NCBI GenBank assembly: GCA_905208455.1
Contig: CAJLPK010000013.1
Location: forward strand, 1 to 28,447
Reading direction: 5' to 3'
Source: an uncultured Bacillota bacterium
Lineage (GTDB): Bacteria; Bacillota; Clostridia; Christensenellales; QAND01
DNA length: 28,447 nucleotides
Each line of letters starts with the position of its first letter. Positions within the stretch are counted from its first letter, which is position 1. Below the pieces are notes generated by a model. That model saw nothing but the letters and a program-made list of their open reading frames with translations. It made no database searches and was not told the DNA's origin. A program made the position numbers and the translations under genes. This document shows positions 7,262-13,634 of this stretch, in pieces.

Positions 7262-8401
7262 GCGCCTTGAAAACGCCAGGGTATACAGGCTCATGGCGCA
7301 GCACAGCAGCGCGAGAAAGGCAAGCGCGACGCCGAGTGCGCCTGTGCTGAACAGAAGCCTTTGGCCAAAGGAAAATGCCGGTATAGCAGCAACGGATGTG
7401 ACGGCAGGGACAGGGAAAGCATGGATACAGGCGCTGCAAAGGGTAAAGGCGAGAATGCCATGCACGGTTTTGAAGAATAAGGATTCAGAAAAGCGGATGC
7501 CGCAGGGCGATAAAAACAAAGCCTGCTGAGATTGGATGCAAAGCCCGCCGAAGCTGATAATCAGACATAACAACGGCAACAATGAAAGGGCCGGATATCC
7601 TGTGGCGCAGAGGGAGAAACAGCCGTCCGTCATTTCAAACAGGCCGCGGAGAAAGGGGAGGGCCAGCTGCGTTGGGTACCCTAAAAGGAGAAAGAAAGGC
7701 CAAAGCAGCTTCGCCAGCAGGGGCAATAGGCCCATGGCCAGCAAAAGATTGGACAGCGTAAAGAAAAACACGATAAAACCGCCGATAGAGAGAAGCGAGG
7801 TAACGGATTCCTGCACGGCGGAGATAAAGCAACGGTTCAAAGAAACGGGGGCAACGCTTTTCATGGGCGTTTGCTGCGGCATGCGTTTTTTATCGCCGGG
7901 AAGGCAGAACCGTGCGATTTGGCCAGTTAAGAAAGCGGCCAAAAGATGCGGCAGGAACAACAGCCATGCCAAACGAGGCTGGCCAAGCAGAGAGGCGGCA
8001 AGGATGGAAAACACAAAGGAGGGGCCGACGGTAGAGGCAAAGGCCATGGTGCGCCGCGCCTGCAGCAAGGTCAGCTGCTTTGCTTCAAAGAGAGAGGCGG
8101 TGGCGCGTGCGCCGTTGGGATAGCCGCTGACAAGCGATAGAAAGAGCGGCAGCGCGCTTTGGCCAGGAAGACCGAAGACAGGGCGCATCAAGGGCTGCAG
8201 GCGCTTAGAAAGAATGGTGGCGGCGCCCAGCTTGGTAAACAGGCTGGTCGCAACAAAGAAAGGGAAAAGCGCAGGCAGGACGGACTGAGCAAAGGCAGAA
8301 AGACCGTTTTTTGCGCCCTGTAAGGCTTGGACAGGATACAGTAAAATGAGTATAATAAGAGCAGCGGATAACAGATAGGGGAATGTGCGTTTGATACGCA
8401 T
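7241..8401 (-). CDS. ylbJ: Sporulation integral membrane protein YlbJ
   Basis: Polytopic membrane protein of 386 residues with about 8-10 hydrophobic segments and the Gate/nucleoside-transporter-like fold of the YlbJ/SpmA family. The signature LVSGYPNGARATASLFE lies near residue 95. Conserved stretches SIGGFIVFFFTLSNLLL and LRGLFEMTDG lie in the C-terminal half. In Bacillus subtilis YlbJ is made in the mother cell under sigma-E and is needed for normal cortex and heat-resistant spores; the transported substrate is unknown. Start: ATG at 8401 with AAGGAG 7 bases upstream; the longer open frame to 9055 runs antisense through ylbK and is rejected. The length is slightly under the usual 400. Its presence indicates a lineage with spore-formation genes, although sporulation of this strain is not proven. 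Confidence 0.92.
   Translation of the reverse strand: MRIKRTFPYLLSAALIILILLYPVQALQGAKNGLSAFAQSVLPALFPFFVATSLFTKLGAATILSKRLQPLMRPVFGLPGQSALPLFLSLVSGYPNGARATASLFEAKQLTLLQARRTMAFASTVGPSFVFSILAASLLGQPRLAWLLFLPHLLAAFLTGQIARFCLPGDKKRMPQQTPMKSVAPVSLNRCFISAVQESVTSLLSIGGFIVFFFTLSNLLLAMGLLPLLAKLLWPFFLLLGYPTQLALPFLRGLFEMTDGCFSLCATGYPALSLLPLLCLIISFGGLCIQSQQALFLSPCGIRFSESLFFKTVHGILAFTLCSACIHAFPVPAVTSVAAIPAFSFGQRLLFSTGALGVALAFLALLCCAMSLYTLAFSRRKKKACS
8328..8356 (+). promoter_or_regulatory. Predicted sigma-A promoter for ylbK, inside ylbJ
   Basis: TGGACA at 8328-8333, 17-base spacer, TATAAT at 8351-8356. The site lies inside the N-terminal coding part of ylbJ on the opposite strand. It would give ylbK a leader of about 95 bases antisense to the ylbJ 5' end. 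Confidence 0.6.
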
Positions 8402-8433
8402 GGCGGACTCCTTATCGTAAAGTTGGTTGGTAC

Positions 8434-8462
8434 ACCTTATGCAAAGGAGCAGAACAATTATG
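8434..8462 (-). promoter_or_regulatory. Candidate sigma-E-type promoter for ylbJ
   Basis: Reading the minus strand: CATAAT (plus 8457-8462), 15-base spacer, CATAAGGT (plus 8434-8441). This resembles the Bacillus sigma-E pattern (ATA-type -35, CATACAAT-type -10) with one mismatch in the first element and three in the second. It would leave a leader of about 25 bases before the ylbJ ATG. The -35 part overlaps the ylbK start codon. This is a tentative call, supported by the known sigma-E control of ylbJ in Bacillus. Confidence 0.4.
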
Positions 8463-9269
8463 AGTGAGCAGAAGAAACGGCCTACGGTGGGGCTGGCGCT
8501 TGGCGGCGGGTCCGCCAGAGGGTTTGCGCATATCGGGGTCATCCGCGCTCTGCAAGAAAACAAGATCCCTGTGGATGTGGTCAGCGGCTGCTCCATGGGT
8601 GCGATCATCGGCGCGATTTTTTGTGCGGGCGGCGATCTGGAGTTGTTGCTGAAGGTTTGTATGCAGATGACGGCCCGTGAGATGATGGACCTCGTGGTGC
8701 CCAGGAAAGGGCTTGTCAGGGGCGCAAAGTTTGAAAATTTGATCCAGCTATTTACAAAAAACAGGGATTTTGAACAGATGGATATTCCTTTTGCCTGCGT
8801 AGCCTGCGATTTATGGGCGGGCAAGACCAGGATATTCAGTAGCGGAAAGGTATACACTGCTGTGCGCGCTAGTATGAGCATTCCCGGTATTTTTGAACCG
8901 AAATGGATCGACGGCGTGATGTATGTGGACGGCGGCATTTTGGACAATGTGCCGGTGGACGCCGCGAAAGAGCTGGGAGCGGATATTGTGATAGGCTCTG
9001 ATGTTTGCATCCACAAGGCTGAGCCCGCAGAGCCGAGCCAGCGGCTCATTGACATTCTTTACAGAGCGACGGACCTTTTGGAGTACCAGGCAAACAAGCA
9101 TCAGCTCAGCCAAGCGGATGTATTGATTTCGCCGCAGGTAGGATATATAGAACAATTTGAAGTGGAAAAGAGCGCGGAATGTGCGCAGGTAGGATATGAG
9201 ACGACGCTGGCAAAGATAGACCAGATCAAGGAATGTATTTACGGGCGCGTAAACAGCGAAGCCGTATAA
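8460..9269 (+). CDS. ylbK: Patatin-like phospholipase / NTE-family serine esterase
   Basis: Serine hydrolase of the RssA/YlbK group, probably acting on lysophospholipids or phospholipids at the cytoplasmic side of the membrane. The 269-residue protein has the oxyanion-hole loop GGGSARG (residues 15-21), nucleophile Ser45 in GCSMG, and the catalytic-dyad aspartate near residue 157 in VDGGILDNVP. There is no signal peptide. I chose ATG 8460, which follows AAAGGAG by 10 bases, over TTG 8427. In Bacillus ylbK stands next to ylbJ; here the two genes are divergent. The 3' end runs 31 bases into the convergent tmcAL gene. The family is certain but its physiological substrate is not known. Confidence 0.93.
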   Translation: MSEQKKRPTVGLALGGGSARGFAHIGVIRALQENKIPVDVVSGCSMGAIIGAIFCAGGDLELLLKVCMQMTAREMMDLVVPRKGLVRGAKFENLIQLFTKNRDFEQMDIPFACVACDLWAGKTRIFSSGKVYTAVRASMSIPGIFEPKWIDGVMYVDGGILDNVPVDAAKELGADIVIGSDVCIHKAEPAEPSQRLIDILYRATDLLEYQANKHQLSQADVLISPQVGYIEQFEVEKSAECAQVGYETTLAKIDQIKECIYGRVNSEAV

Positions 9270-10363
9270 TCCAGGCCGCAGGGTTGGTGAGAAAGCAGGG
9301 CATAGAGATCGGTGGCGCGCTGCTCAATGGAAAGCTGCTCGTTTTCCGGCAGGGCTGCGGCGTTGGTGCACACCGGGAGCGCACAGCGCTTTAGGGCGTG
9401 CCGTACTGCCTGGGCCTTCGGATTAAGAGAAAGAAGCTGAGCATAAGCAGGGCCTTGGCGATTGGCAGACAGCATATCCTGGTGCGTGATGCCCAAATAC
9501 GCGCAGCACAAAAGCCGTTTGATACGGGAAAGCGGGTAGCGCCTGGTTTGGCAGAGACTGAGCAATCCATCGAGCGTAGTGGATTGGCGAACAGCCTGAT
9601 ACAGCCTGTTTTCCAGCCCCTCGGTCACAAAGGGCAGCGCATGAAAGCCGGAGAGCTCCATGCTGCGAAGCCTGTACAGAAGGGAGGGTTCCAGAGCATT
9701 GAAATCGACCAGAGGATGTGACTCAAGCGCATCTCTGGAATAGGACGGCAGCCCGTCAAAGGCCCCGCCAGACAGATTAGAGCGGCATTTGCTGCTGGAA
9801 TAGGGCAGCGCGCGGGGCAGGGCGTAAGGCGTAATCGGCAGCTCATAGCGCTGTATGGCTTTCAAATATTCCACGCCGAGAAGAGCATTGGGTAAAAATG
9901 CTTCATTGGGGAAAGATGGAAGTATCTGCTGTACGGCCTTTTGGAAGGCAGCTGGATAGCTGATGCCACGGGAGAGGGCGGCAGACAAAGCCTGCTTGAG
10001 CGCAGGCGGCTCTTGCAGGGAAAGCTGCGCCAGATGGGAAAGAAGCTGCGTTTGGGCAAGTTCGCTGCCAAAGCAAAGGTGTGTGGCCCCAAGGGCGGCG
10101 GCCAGGCGCACGGCGCCGGAAGCAAACCCCTCAGCGGACTGAAGGGAAAAAAGACAGGGCAGCGCAAATACGGCGTCTGCACCAGCTTTCAACGCGCAAT
10201 GTGCACGGGTAAACTTATCCAGGACGGCGGGCTCGCCGCGCTGGACAAAGGAACCGCTCATAATGCAGATGACGGAGCCGAATCTGTGCTTGGCCTGTTC
10301 TATCTGCCAGGCATGGCCTAAATGCAGGGGATTGTATTCACATATGATGGCGCATAGCTGCAT
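9239..10363 (-). CDS. tmcAL: tRNA(Met) cytidine acetate ligase TmcAL
   Basis: Makes N4-acetylcytidine at the wobble position (C34) of elongator tRNA-Met using acetate and ATP through an acetyl-adenylate; formerly YlbM. The 374-residue protein is slightly shorter than Bacillus TmcAL (about 400-415). It starts with the nucleotidyltransferase-like signature EYNPLHLGH, with H14 and H17 forming HxGH. This is followed by IMSGSFVQRGEPAVLDKFTR near residues 36-55, GADAVFALP near residue 63, and a KCRSNL segment before the helical C-terminus. The ATG at 10363 has AAGGAG 7 bases upstream; nine further upstream codons are unlikely. It is divergent from pta-ackA, whose pathway produces the acetate this enzyme uses. 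The 3' end overlaps ylbK by 31 bases with no terminator seen. Confidence 0.93.
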   Translation of the reverse strand: MQLCAIICEYNPLHLGHAWQIEQAKHRFGSVICIMSGSFVQRGEPAVLDKFTRAHCALKAGADAVFALPCLFSLQSAEGFASGAVRLAAALGATHLCFGSELAQTQLLSHLAQLSLQEPPALKQALSAALSRGISYPAAFQKAVQQILPSFPNEAFLPNALLGVEYLKAIQRYELPITPYALPRALPYSSSKCRSNLSGGAFDGLPSYSRDALESHPLVDFNALEPSLLYRLRSMELSGFHALPFVTEGLENRLYQAVRQSTTLDGLLSLCQTRRYPLSRIKRLLCCAYLGITHQDMLSANRQGPAYAQLLSLNPKAQAVRHALKRCALPVCTNAAALPENEQLSIEQRATDLYALLSHQPCGLDYTASLFTRP

Positions 10364-10400
10364 GAGGACGCTCCTTTGCCGTAAAATCAACGATACGGGT

Positions 10401-10409
10401 ATTATAGCA
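10401..10409 (-). promoter_or_regulatory. Extended -10 promoter for tmcAL
   Basis: The minus strand reads TGCTATAAT, an extended -10 element with a perfect TATAAT, about 38 bases upstream of the tmcAL ATG. No convincing -35 is present, as is common for extended -10 promoters. The predicted start is near 10394. Confidence 0.55.
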
Positions 10410-10449
10410 GAAAAGAAATGAAAACCCAGGGAAATTCACAGGATTTTCC

Positions 10450-10478
10450 TTGAAACCAAAGGGACCTGGGTGTACAAT
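10450..10478 (+). promoter_or_regulatory. Predicted sigma-A promoter for pta-ackA
   Basis: TTGAAA at 10450-10455, 17-base spacer, TACAAT at 10473-10478. It leaves a leader of about 60 bases. A 7-bp inverted repeat, ACCCAGG (10424-10430) with CCTGGGT (10465-10471), has its right arm in the promoter spacer. I found no clear catabolite-responsive element. Confidence 0.65.
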
Positions 10479-10546
10479 ACAGCGGGGTTTCCAATAGATC
10501 CCAATTGTATAAAAGCTTGTAACCTTGAAGGGAGATACACATCTTG

Positions 10547-11548
10547 ATGACATTTTCAGAAAGAACGATTCAACGTGCTAAAGAGCATAAGCGGCTGATC
10601 GTTTTGCCGGAAGGGGACGATCCCCGCGTTGTAAAGGCAGCCGGCATGGCCGTTAGGGAGGGCATCGCGGATGTCATCCTGCTGGGCAAGGAAGAAGAAG
10701 TGCGCAAGCTGGCAGGCGGAGAGAGCCTGGAAGGCGTGAAGATCATGGACATCGACAGCGCAGAGAAATACTCTTATTATGCAGAGCAGCTCTTTGAACT
10801 GCGCAAAGACAAGGGGATGATGCGTACGCGTGCGCAGGAGGTGATCCGTGACCCGCTGATGTTCGGTTGCATGATGCTGCGCTGCGGTGATGTAGACGGT
10901 ATGGTGGCGGGTGCTTGCCATACCAGCAGCGATGTGCTGCGCTCTGCGTTACAGATCGTGCGTCCTAAAAAAGGGGTGAAAACGGTTTCGGCGTTTTTTG
11001 TAGTAACGGTACCAGACAAGTCCATGGGCCATAACGGCACCTTTCTCTTTGCCGACAGCGGCATCAATATTGCACCCAACACGGAGCAGCTGACAGAAAT
11101 TGCACTTTCCAGCGCACAGACGGCGGAATACCTGTGCGAAATGGAACCAAAGGTGGCGATGCTTTCCTTCTCTACAAAGGGTAGTGCGCGCCATGCGGAT
11201 GCGGATAAGATGTATGACGCAGCCCGTATGGCGAAAAAGCAGCGCCCTGACCTTTGCATAGACGGAGAATTGCAGCTGGATGCAGCGCTGGTGCCGGAGG
11301 TCACAGAGATCAAAGCGCCGGGCAGTGAGGTGGCCGGCAAGGCAAATGTATTGATTTTTCCGGACCTGGGCGCCGGCAACATCGGCTACAAGCTGGTGCA
11401 GCGCTTAGCGCATGCCGAGGCGCTTGGCCCCATCGTGCAGGGTCTGGCAAAGCCGGTCAACGATTTATCCAGAGGATGCAGCGCAGATGACGTGATGAAG
11501 GTCATCGCCATTACCGTTGTACAAGCCAACGAAGCGGCAAAGAACTAA
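10547..11548 (+). CDS. pta: Phosphate acetyltransferase
   Basis: Converts acetyl-CoA and phosphate to acetyl-phosphate and CoA, the first half of the acetate energy pathway. The 333-residue protein is the short, catalytic-domain-only form found in Firmicutes. It shows VLPEGDDPRVVKAA near residue 20, GMVAGACHTSSDVLRSALQI in the middle and a C-terminal LIFPDLGAGNIGYKLVQR with GPIVQGLAKPVNDLSRG. The ATG at 10547 is 12 bases after AAGGGAG; a TTG one codon upstream (10544) has better spacing (9) and could be used instead. It is separated by 16 bases from ackA, so the two are expected to be one operon. It is divergent from tmcAL with a 183-base shared upstream region. Confidence 0.96.
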   Translation: MTFSERTIQRAKEHKRLIVLPEGDDPRVVKAAGMAVREGIADVILLGKEEEVRKLAGGESLEGVKIMDIDSAEKYSYYAEQLFELRKDKGMMRTRAQEVIRDPLMFGCMMLRCGDVDGMVAGACHTSSDVLRSALQIVRPKKGVKTVSAFFVVTVPDKSMGHNGTFLFADSGINIAPNTEQLTEIALSSAQTAEYLCEMEPKVAMLSFSTKGSARHADADKMYDAARMAKKQRPDLCIDGELQLDAALVPEVTEIKAPGSEVAGKANVLIFPDLGAGNIGYKLVQRLAHAEALGPIVQGLAKPVNDLSRGCSADDVMKVIAITVVQANEAAKN

Positions 11549-11564
11549 CTGGGGAGAGGGAAAA

Positions 11565-12755
11565 ATGAACGTACTGGTAATCAATGCAGGCTCTTCCAGC
11601 CTGAAATATCAGCTGATCAATATGGCGGATCAGCAGGTGCTGTGCAAAGGGCAGGTAGAAAGGATCGGGATCGAGGGCAGCTTCCTAAAGCAAAAAGGAG
11701 GCGCTGAGGAAGCCGAGATCCGGGCAGAGATCAAAAACCACAACGATGCGATCCAAATGGTGCTGGAAGCGCTGACAGACGCCAGGCACGGCGTGGTAAC
11801 ATCGTTGGAGGAGATCGACGCGGTGGGCCATCGTGTGCTGCACGGCGGCGAAAAGTTTGCTGATCCTGTTTTGGTGGATGCACAGGTGATTCGTGAATTG
11901 GAGGAGATCGTGGATCTGGGGCCGCTGCATATGCCGGCCAACATCAGCGGGATCAAGGCGTGCCAGCAGGCCATGCCTGTGCCGCAGGTGGCGGTATTTG
12001 ATACCGGGTTCCACCAGACCATGCCGCCGAAGGCATATTTGTATGGGTTGCCGTACGAAGCATACGAAAAGCATAAGGTGCGCCGCTATGGCTTCCACGG
12101 GACGAGCCATTTGTTCGTATCCCAGCGCGCGGCAGAGCTGCGCGGTACGGAAAAGGGCAGGATGATCACATGCCATCTGGGCAATGGCAGCAGCCTATGC
12201 GCCATCCTGGACGGCAAGTGTATGGATACCTCCATGGGCCTAACGCCGCTGGAGGGCGTGGTGATGGGTACGCGCAGCGGGGATATGGACCCGGCGATTG
12301 TAAAATTCATCATGGAAAAAGAGCACAAAACCATTGAGGAAATGGATCATTACCTGAATAAGGAAAGCGGCGTATATGGCTTGTCCGGCGTTTCCAGCGA
12401 CTTTAGGGATCTGGCCAAAGCGGCGGCGGAAGGCCATAAGAGAGCTGTTTTGGCGTTGGATGTGTTCATTTATCGCATCCAAAAGTATATCGGATCGTAT
12501 GCGGCGGCCCTGGGCGGCGTAGATACGCTGGTATTTACGGCGGGCATTGGGGAAAACGACGCAAAGATGAGAAAGGATATATTAACGGGGATGGAATGGC
12601 TGGGCATCAAGCTGGATGAAAAGGCCAATGAGCAGCGCGGGGAGCATAAGATTTCGGCGCCCGACAGCAAAGTGGAGGTATGGGTAATTCCTACCAACGA
12701 AGAATTGGTCATAGCAAGGGAAACGGTACGCCTGGCAAAACAGGCCAAAGCTTGA
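11565..12755 (+). CDS. ackA: Acetate kinase
   Basis: Transfers phosphate from acetyl-phosphate to ADP, giving acetate and ATP by substrate-level phosphorylation. The 396-residue protein has the typical length and the ASKHA-fold motifs: VLVINAGSSSLKYQL at the N-terminus, VGHRVLHGGE with the substrate-binding arginine near residue 91, VFDTGFHQTMP near residue 147, HLGNGSSLCAI near residue 205 and FTAGIGEND near residue 327. The start at 11565 follows GGGGAGAGGG. Its TGA stop is embedded in the -35 hexamer of the next promoter. Together with pta it points to acetate as a fermentation end product. Confidence 0.97.
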   Translation: MNVLVINAGSSSLKYQLINMADQQVLCKGQVERIGIEGSFLKQKGGAEEAEIRAEIKNHNDAIQMVLEALTDARHGVVTSLEEIDAVGHRVLHGGEKFADPVLVDAQVIRELEEIVDLGPLHMPANISGIKACQQAMPVPQVAVFDTGFHQTMPPKAYLYGLPYEAYEKHKVRRYGFHGTSHLFVSQRAAELRGTEKGRMITCHLGNGSSLCAILDGKCMDTSMGLTPLEGVVMGTRSGDMDPAIVKFIMEKEHKTIEEMDHYLNKESGVYGLSGVSSDFRDLAKAAAEGHKRAVLALDVFIYRIQKYIGSYAAALGGVDTLVFTAGIGENDAKMRKDILTGMEWLGIKLDEKANEQRGEHKISAPDSKVEVWVIPTNEELVIARETVRLAKQAKA

Positions 12756-12781
12756 CAAATATACTGCTTTGCCAGTATAAT
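12752..12781 (+). promoter_or_regulatory. Consensus sigma-A promoter for yceD-rpmF with internal palindrome
   Basis: TTGACA at 12752-12757 and TATAAT at 12776-12781 are both perfect hexamers, with an 18-base spacer. The -35 overlaps the ackA stop codon. Between them, and reaching into the -10, lies a 7-bp perfect inverted repeat: TATACTG (12760-12766), N6, CAGTATA (12773-12779). The leader before yceD is about 20 bases. Confidence 0.85.
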
Positions 12782-12794
12782 CCATAATTGTTGT

Positions 12795-12801
12795 AAAGGA
12801 G
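12795..12801 (+). promoter_or_regulatory. Ribosome binding site deciding the TTG start of yceD
   Basis: AAAGGAG, 8 bases before TTG 12810. The alternative GTG at 12801 would sit on the last base of the site, so the TTG is preferred. Confidence 0.7.
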
Positions 12802-12809
12802 TGGTTGGC

Positions 12810-13304
12810 TTGAAGATCGATTTGCGCCAGGGATTGGCGCAGGACCATCCTGCCGCTGTTTCAGGGTCTGTGGAGATACCGATGCCGGCGGAATATCAAA
12901 GCCAGGCACCCGCGACATTTGAGGGATGCTGTCTCTGCCTTGGAGAAGGGTCATACGCTGTGACAGGTATGCTGCGGCTTGAAATTGCCGGTACATGTGC
13001 AAGGTGTATGAAGCCCGTAAGCGAGCAGATCAAGATCCCGATCGAGGAACGGTTTGCCAGAGAGATTTCCGAGTCGCAAGAGGAGGAAATATTTCCCATT
13101 GAGGGGGAGTATTTGGAGCTGGATGAAGCGTTAAGACAGGCGGCGATAACGGCGCTGCCATACCGCTTGATTTGCCGTCCGGACTGCAAGGGCCTGTGCC
13201 CGGTCTGCGGGGTGGACAGAAACGAAACGGACTGTTCCTGTGAGATGAATACAGAGAATCCATTTGCTATCTTGCGCAAGCTTGATTTGCCTGAGGAGGT
13301 GTAA
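12810..13304 (+). CDS. yceD: YceD/DUF177 family protein, 23S rRNA accumulation factor
   Basis: Orthologue of Bacillus YlbN. In Escherichia coli and plants DUF177 proteins are needed for normal accumulation or processing of large-subunit rRNA. The 164-residue protein contains the family cysteine motifs: GTCARCMKPV near residue 64 and a C-terminal CRPDCKGLCPVCG with a final DCSC, probably metal-binding. It starts with TTG at 12810, 8 bases after AAAGGAG (12795-12801); a GTG at 12801 would overlap that site. It lies 2 bases before rpmF, an arrangement conserved across bacteria. It is driven by the consensus promoter at 12752-12781. The family call is firm; the biochemical role is not established. 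Confidence 0.9.
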   Translation: MKIDLRQGLAQDHPAAVSGSVEIPMPAEYQSQAPATFEGCCLCLGEGSYAVTGMLRLEIAGTCARCMKPVSEQIKIPIEERFAREISESQEEEIFPIEGEYLELDEALRQAAITALPYRLICRPDCKGLCPVCGVDRNETDCSCEMNTENPFAILRKLDLPEEV

Positions 13305-13306
13305 CA

Positions 13307-13507
13307 ATGGCCGTACCCAAGAGAAAGACTTCTAAGACCCGCCGTGACAAGCGCAGGACGCATGCCAATGCGCCGAAGGTGACGGTAGCGATCTGCCAAC
13401 AGTGCAAAAAGCCTGTGGCGCCTCACACTGCTTGTAAGTTCTGTGGTTATTACAACAACAAAAAGGTTTTGACCACCAGAGAAGAAGCCAGAGAGCAAAA
13501 CGCGTAA
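13307..13507 (+). CDS. rpmF: 50S ribosomal protein L32
   Basis: Small basic large-subunit ribosomal protein of 66 residues. The N-terminus AVPKRKTSKTRRDKRR is diagnostic. Cys30, Cys33, Cys43 and Cys46 form the CxxC...CxxC zinc ribbon of the zinc-containing (C+) form of L32, in contrast to the zinc-free paralogues induced on zinc starvation in some bacteria. A strong GAGGAGGTG site precedes the ATG, which is 2 bases after the yceD stop. It is followed by a terminator hairpin at 13526-13552, so yceD-rpmF can be a separate two-gene transcript. Confidence 0.97.
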   Translation: MAVPKRKTSKTRRDKRRTHANAPKVTVAICQQCKKPVAPHTACKFCGYYNNKKVLTTREEAREQNA

Positions 13508-13525
13508 GAATTTGCTTAAAACAAT

Positions 13526-13552
13526 AAAAGGGCGCATAGAGCGCTCTTTTTT
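13526..13552 (+). terminator. Rho-independent terminator after rpmF
   Basis: Stem AGGGCGC (13529-13535) with GCGCTCT (13541-13547), one G-T pair and a 5-base loop, extended by A-T pairs, followed by six T. It sits between rpmF and the plsX promoter. Confidence 0.75.
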
Positions 13553-13572
13553 GTTGGCAGGAGAAGCAAAGC

Positions 13573-13601
13573 TTGCAGGGGCAGATTTCTTGGCGTATAA
13601 T
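13573..13601 (+). promoter_or_regulatory. Predicted sigma-A promoter for plsX-acpP-rnc-smc
   Basis: TTGCAG at 13573-13578, 17-base spacer, TATAAT at 13596-13601. It lies immediately downstream of the rpmF terminator and about 34 bases before the plsX start codon. No FapR-like palindrome was recognised around it. Confidence 0.7.
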
Positions 13602-13620
13602 GTTTCCAACTGTAAGAAAA

Positions 13621-13626
13621 AGGGAG
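13621..13626 (+). promoter_or_regulatory. Ribosome binding site deciding the TTG start of plsX
   Basis: AGGGAG, 8 bases before TTG 13635 and 20 bases before the next in-frame ATG at 13647. The spacing supports the TTG. Confidence 0.65.
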
Positions 13627-13634
13627 AAAAGCCA

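Noticed and set aside
7536..8123. Plus-strand open frame opposite ylbJ
   Set aside because: It is an Arg/Lys/Gly-rich shadow of membrane-protein codons, with no ribosome site.
8402..9055. Upstream extension of ylbJ on the minus strand
   Set aside because: It runs antisense through ylbK; the ATG at 8401 has a good ribosome site and matches the family N-terminus.
10379..10546. Riboswitch or catabolite-responsive element upstream of pta
   Set aside because: No conserved riboswitch core and no match to the cre consensus could be seen; only promoters and a simple inverted repeat are supported.
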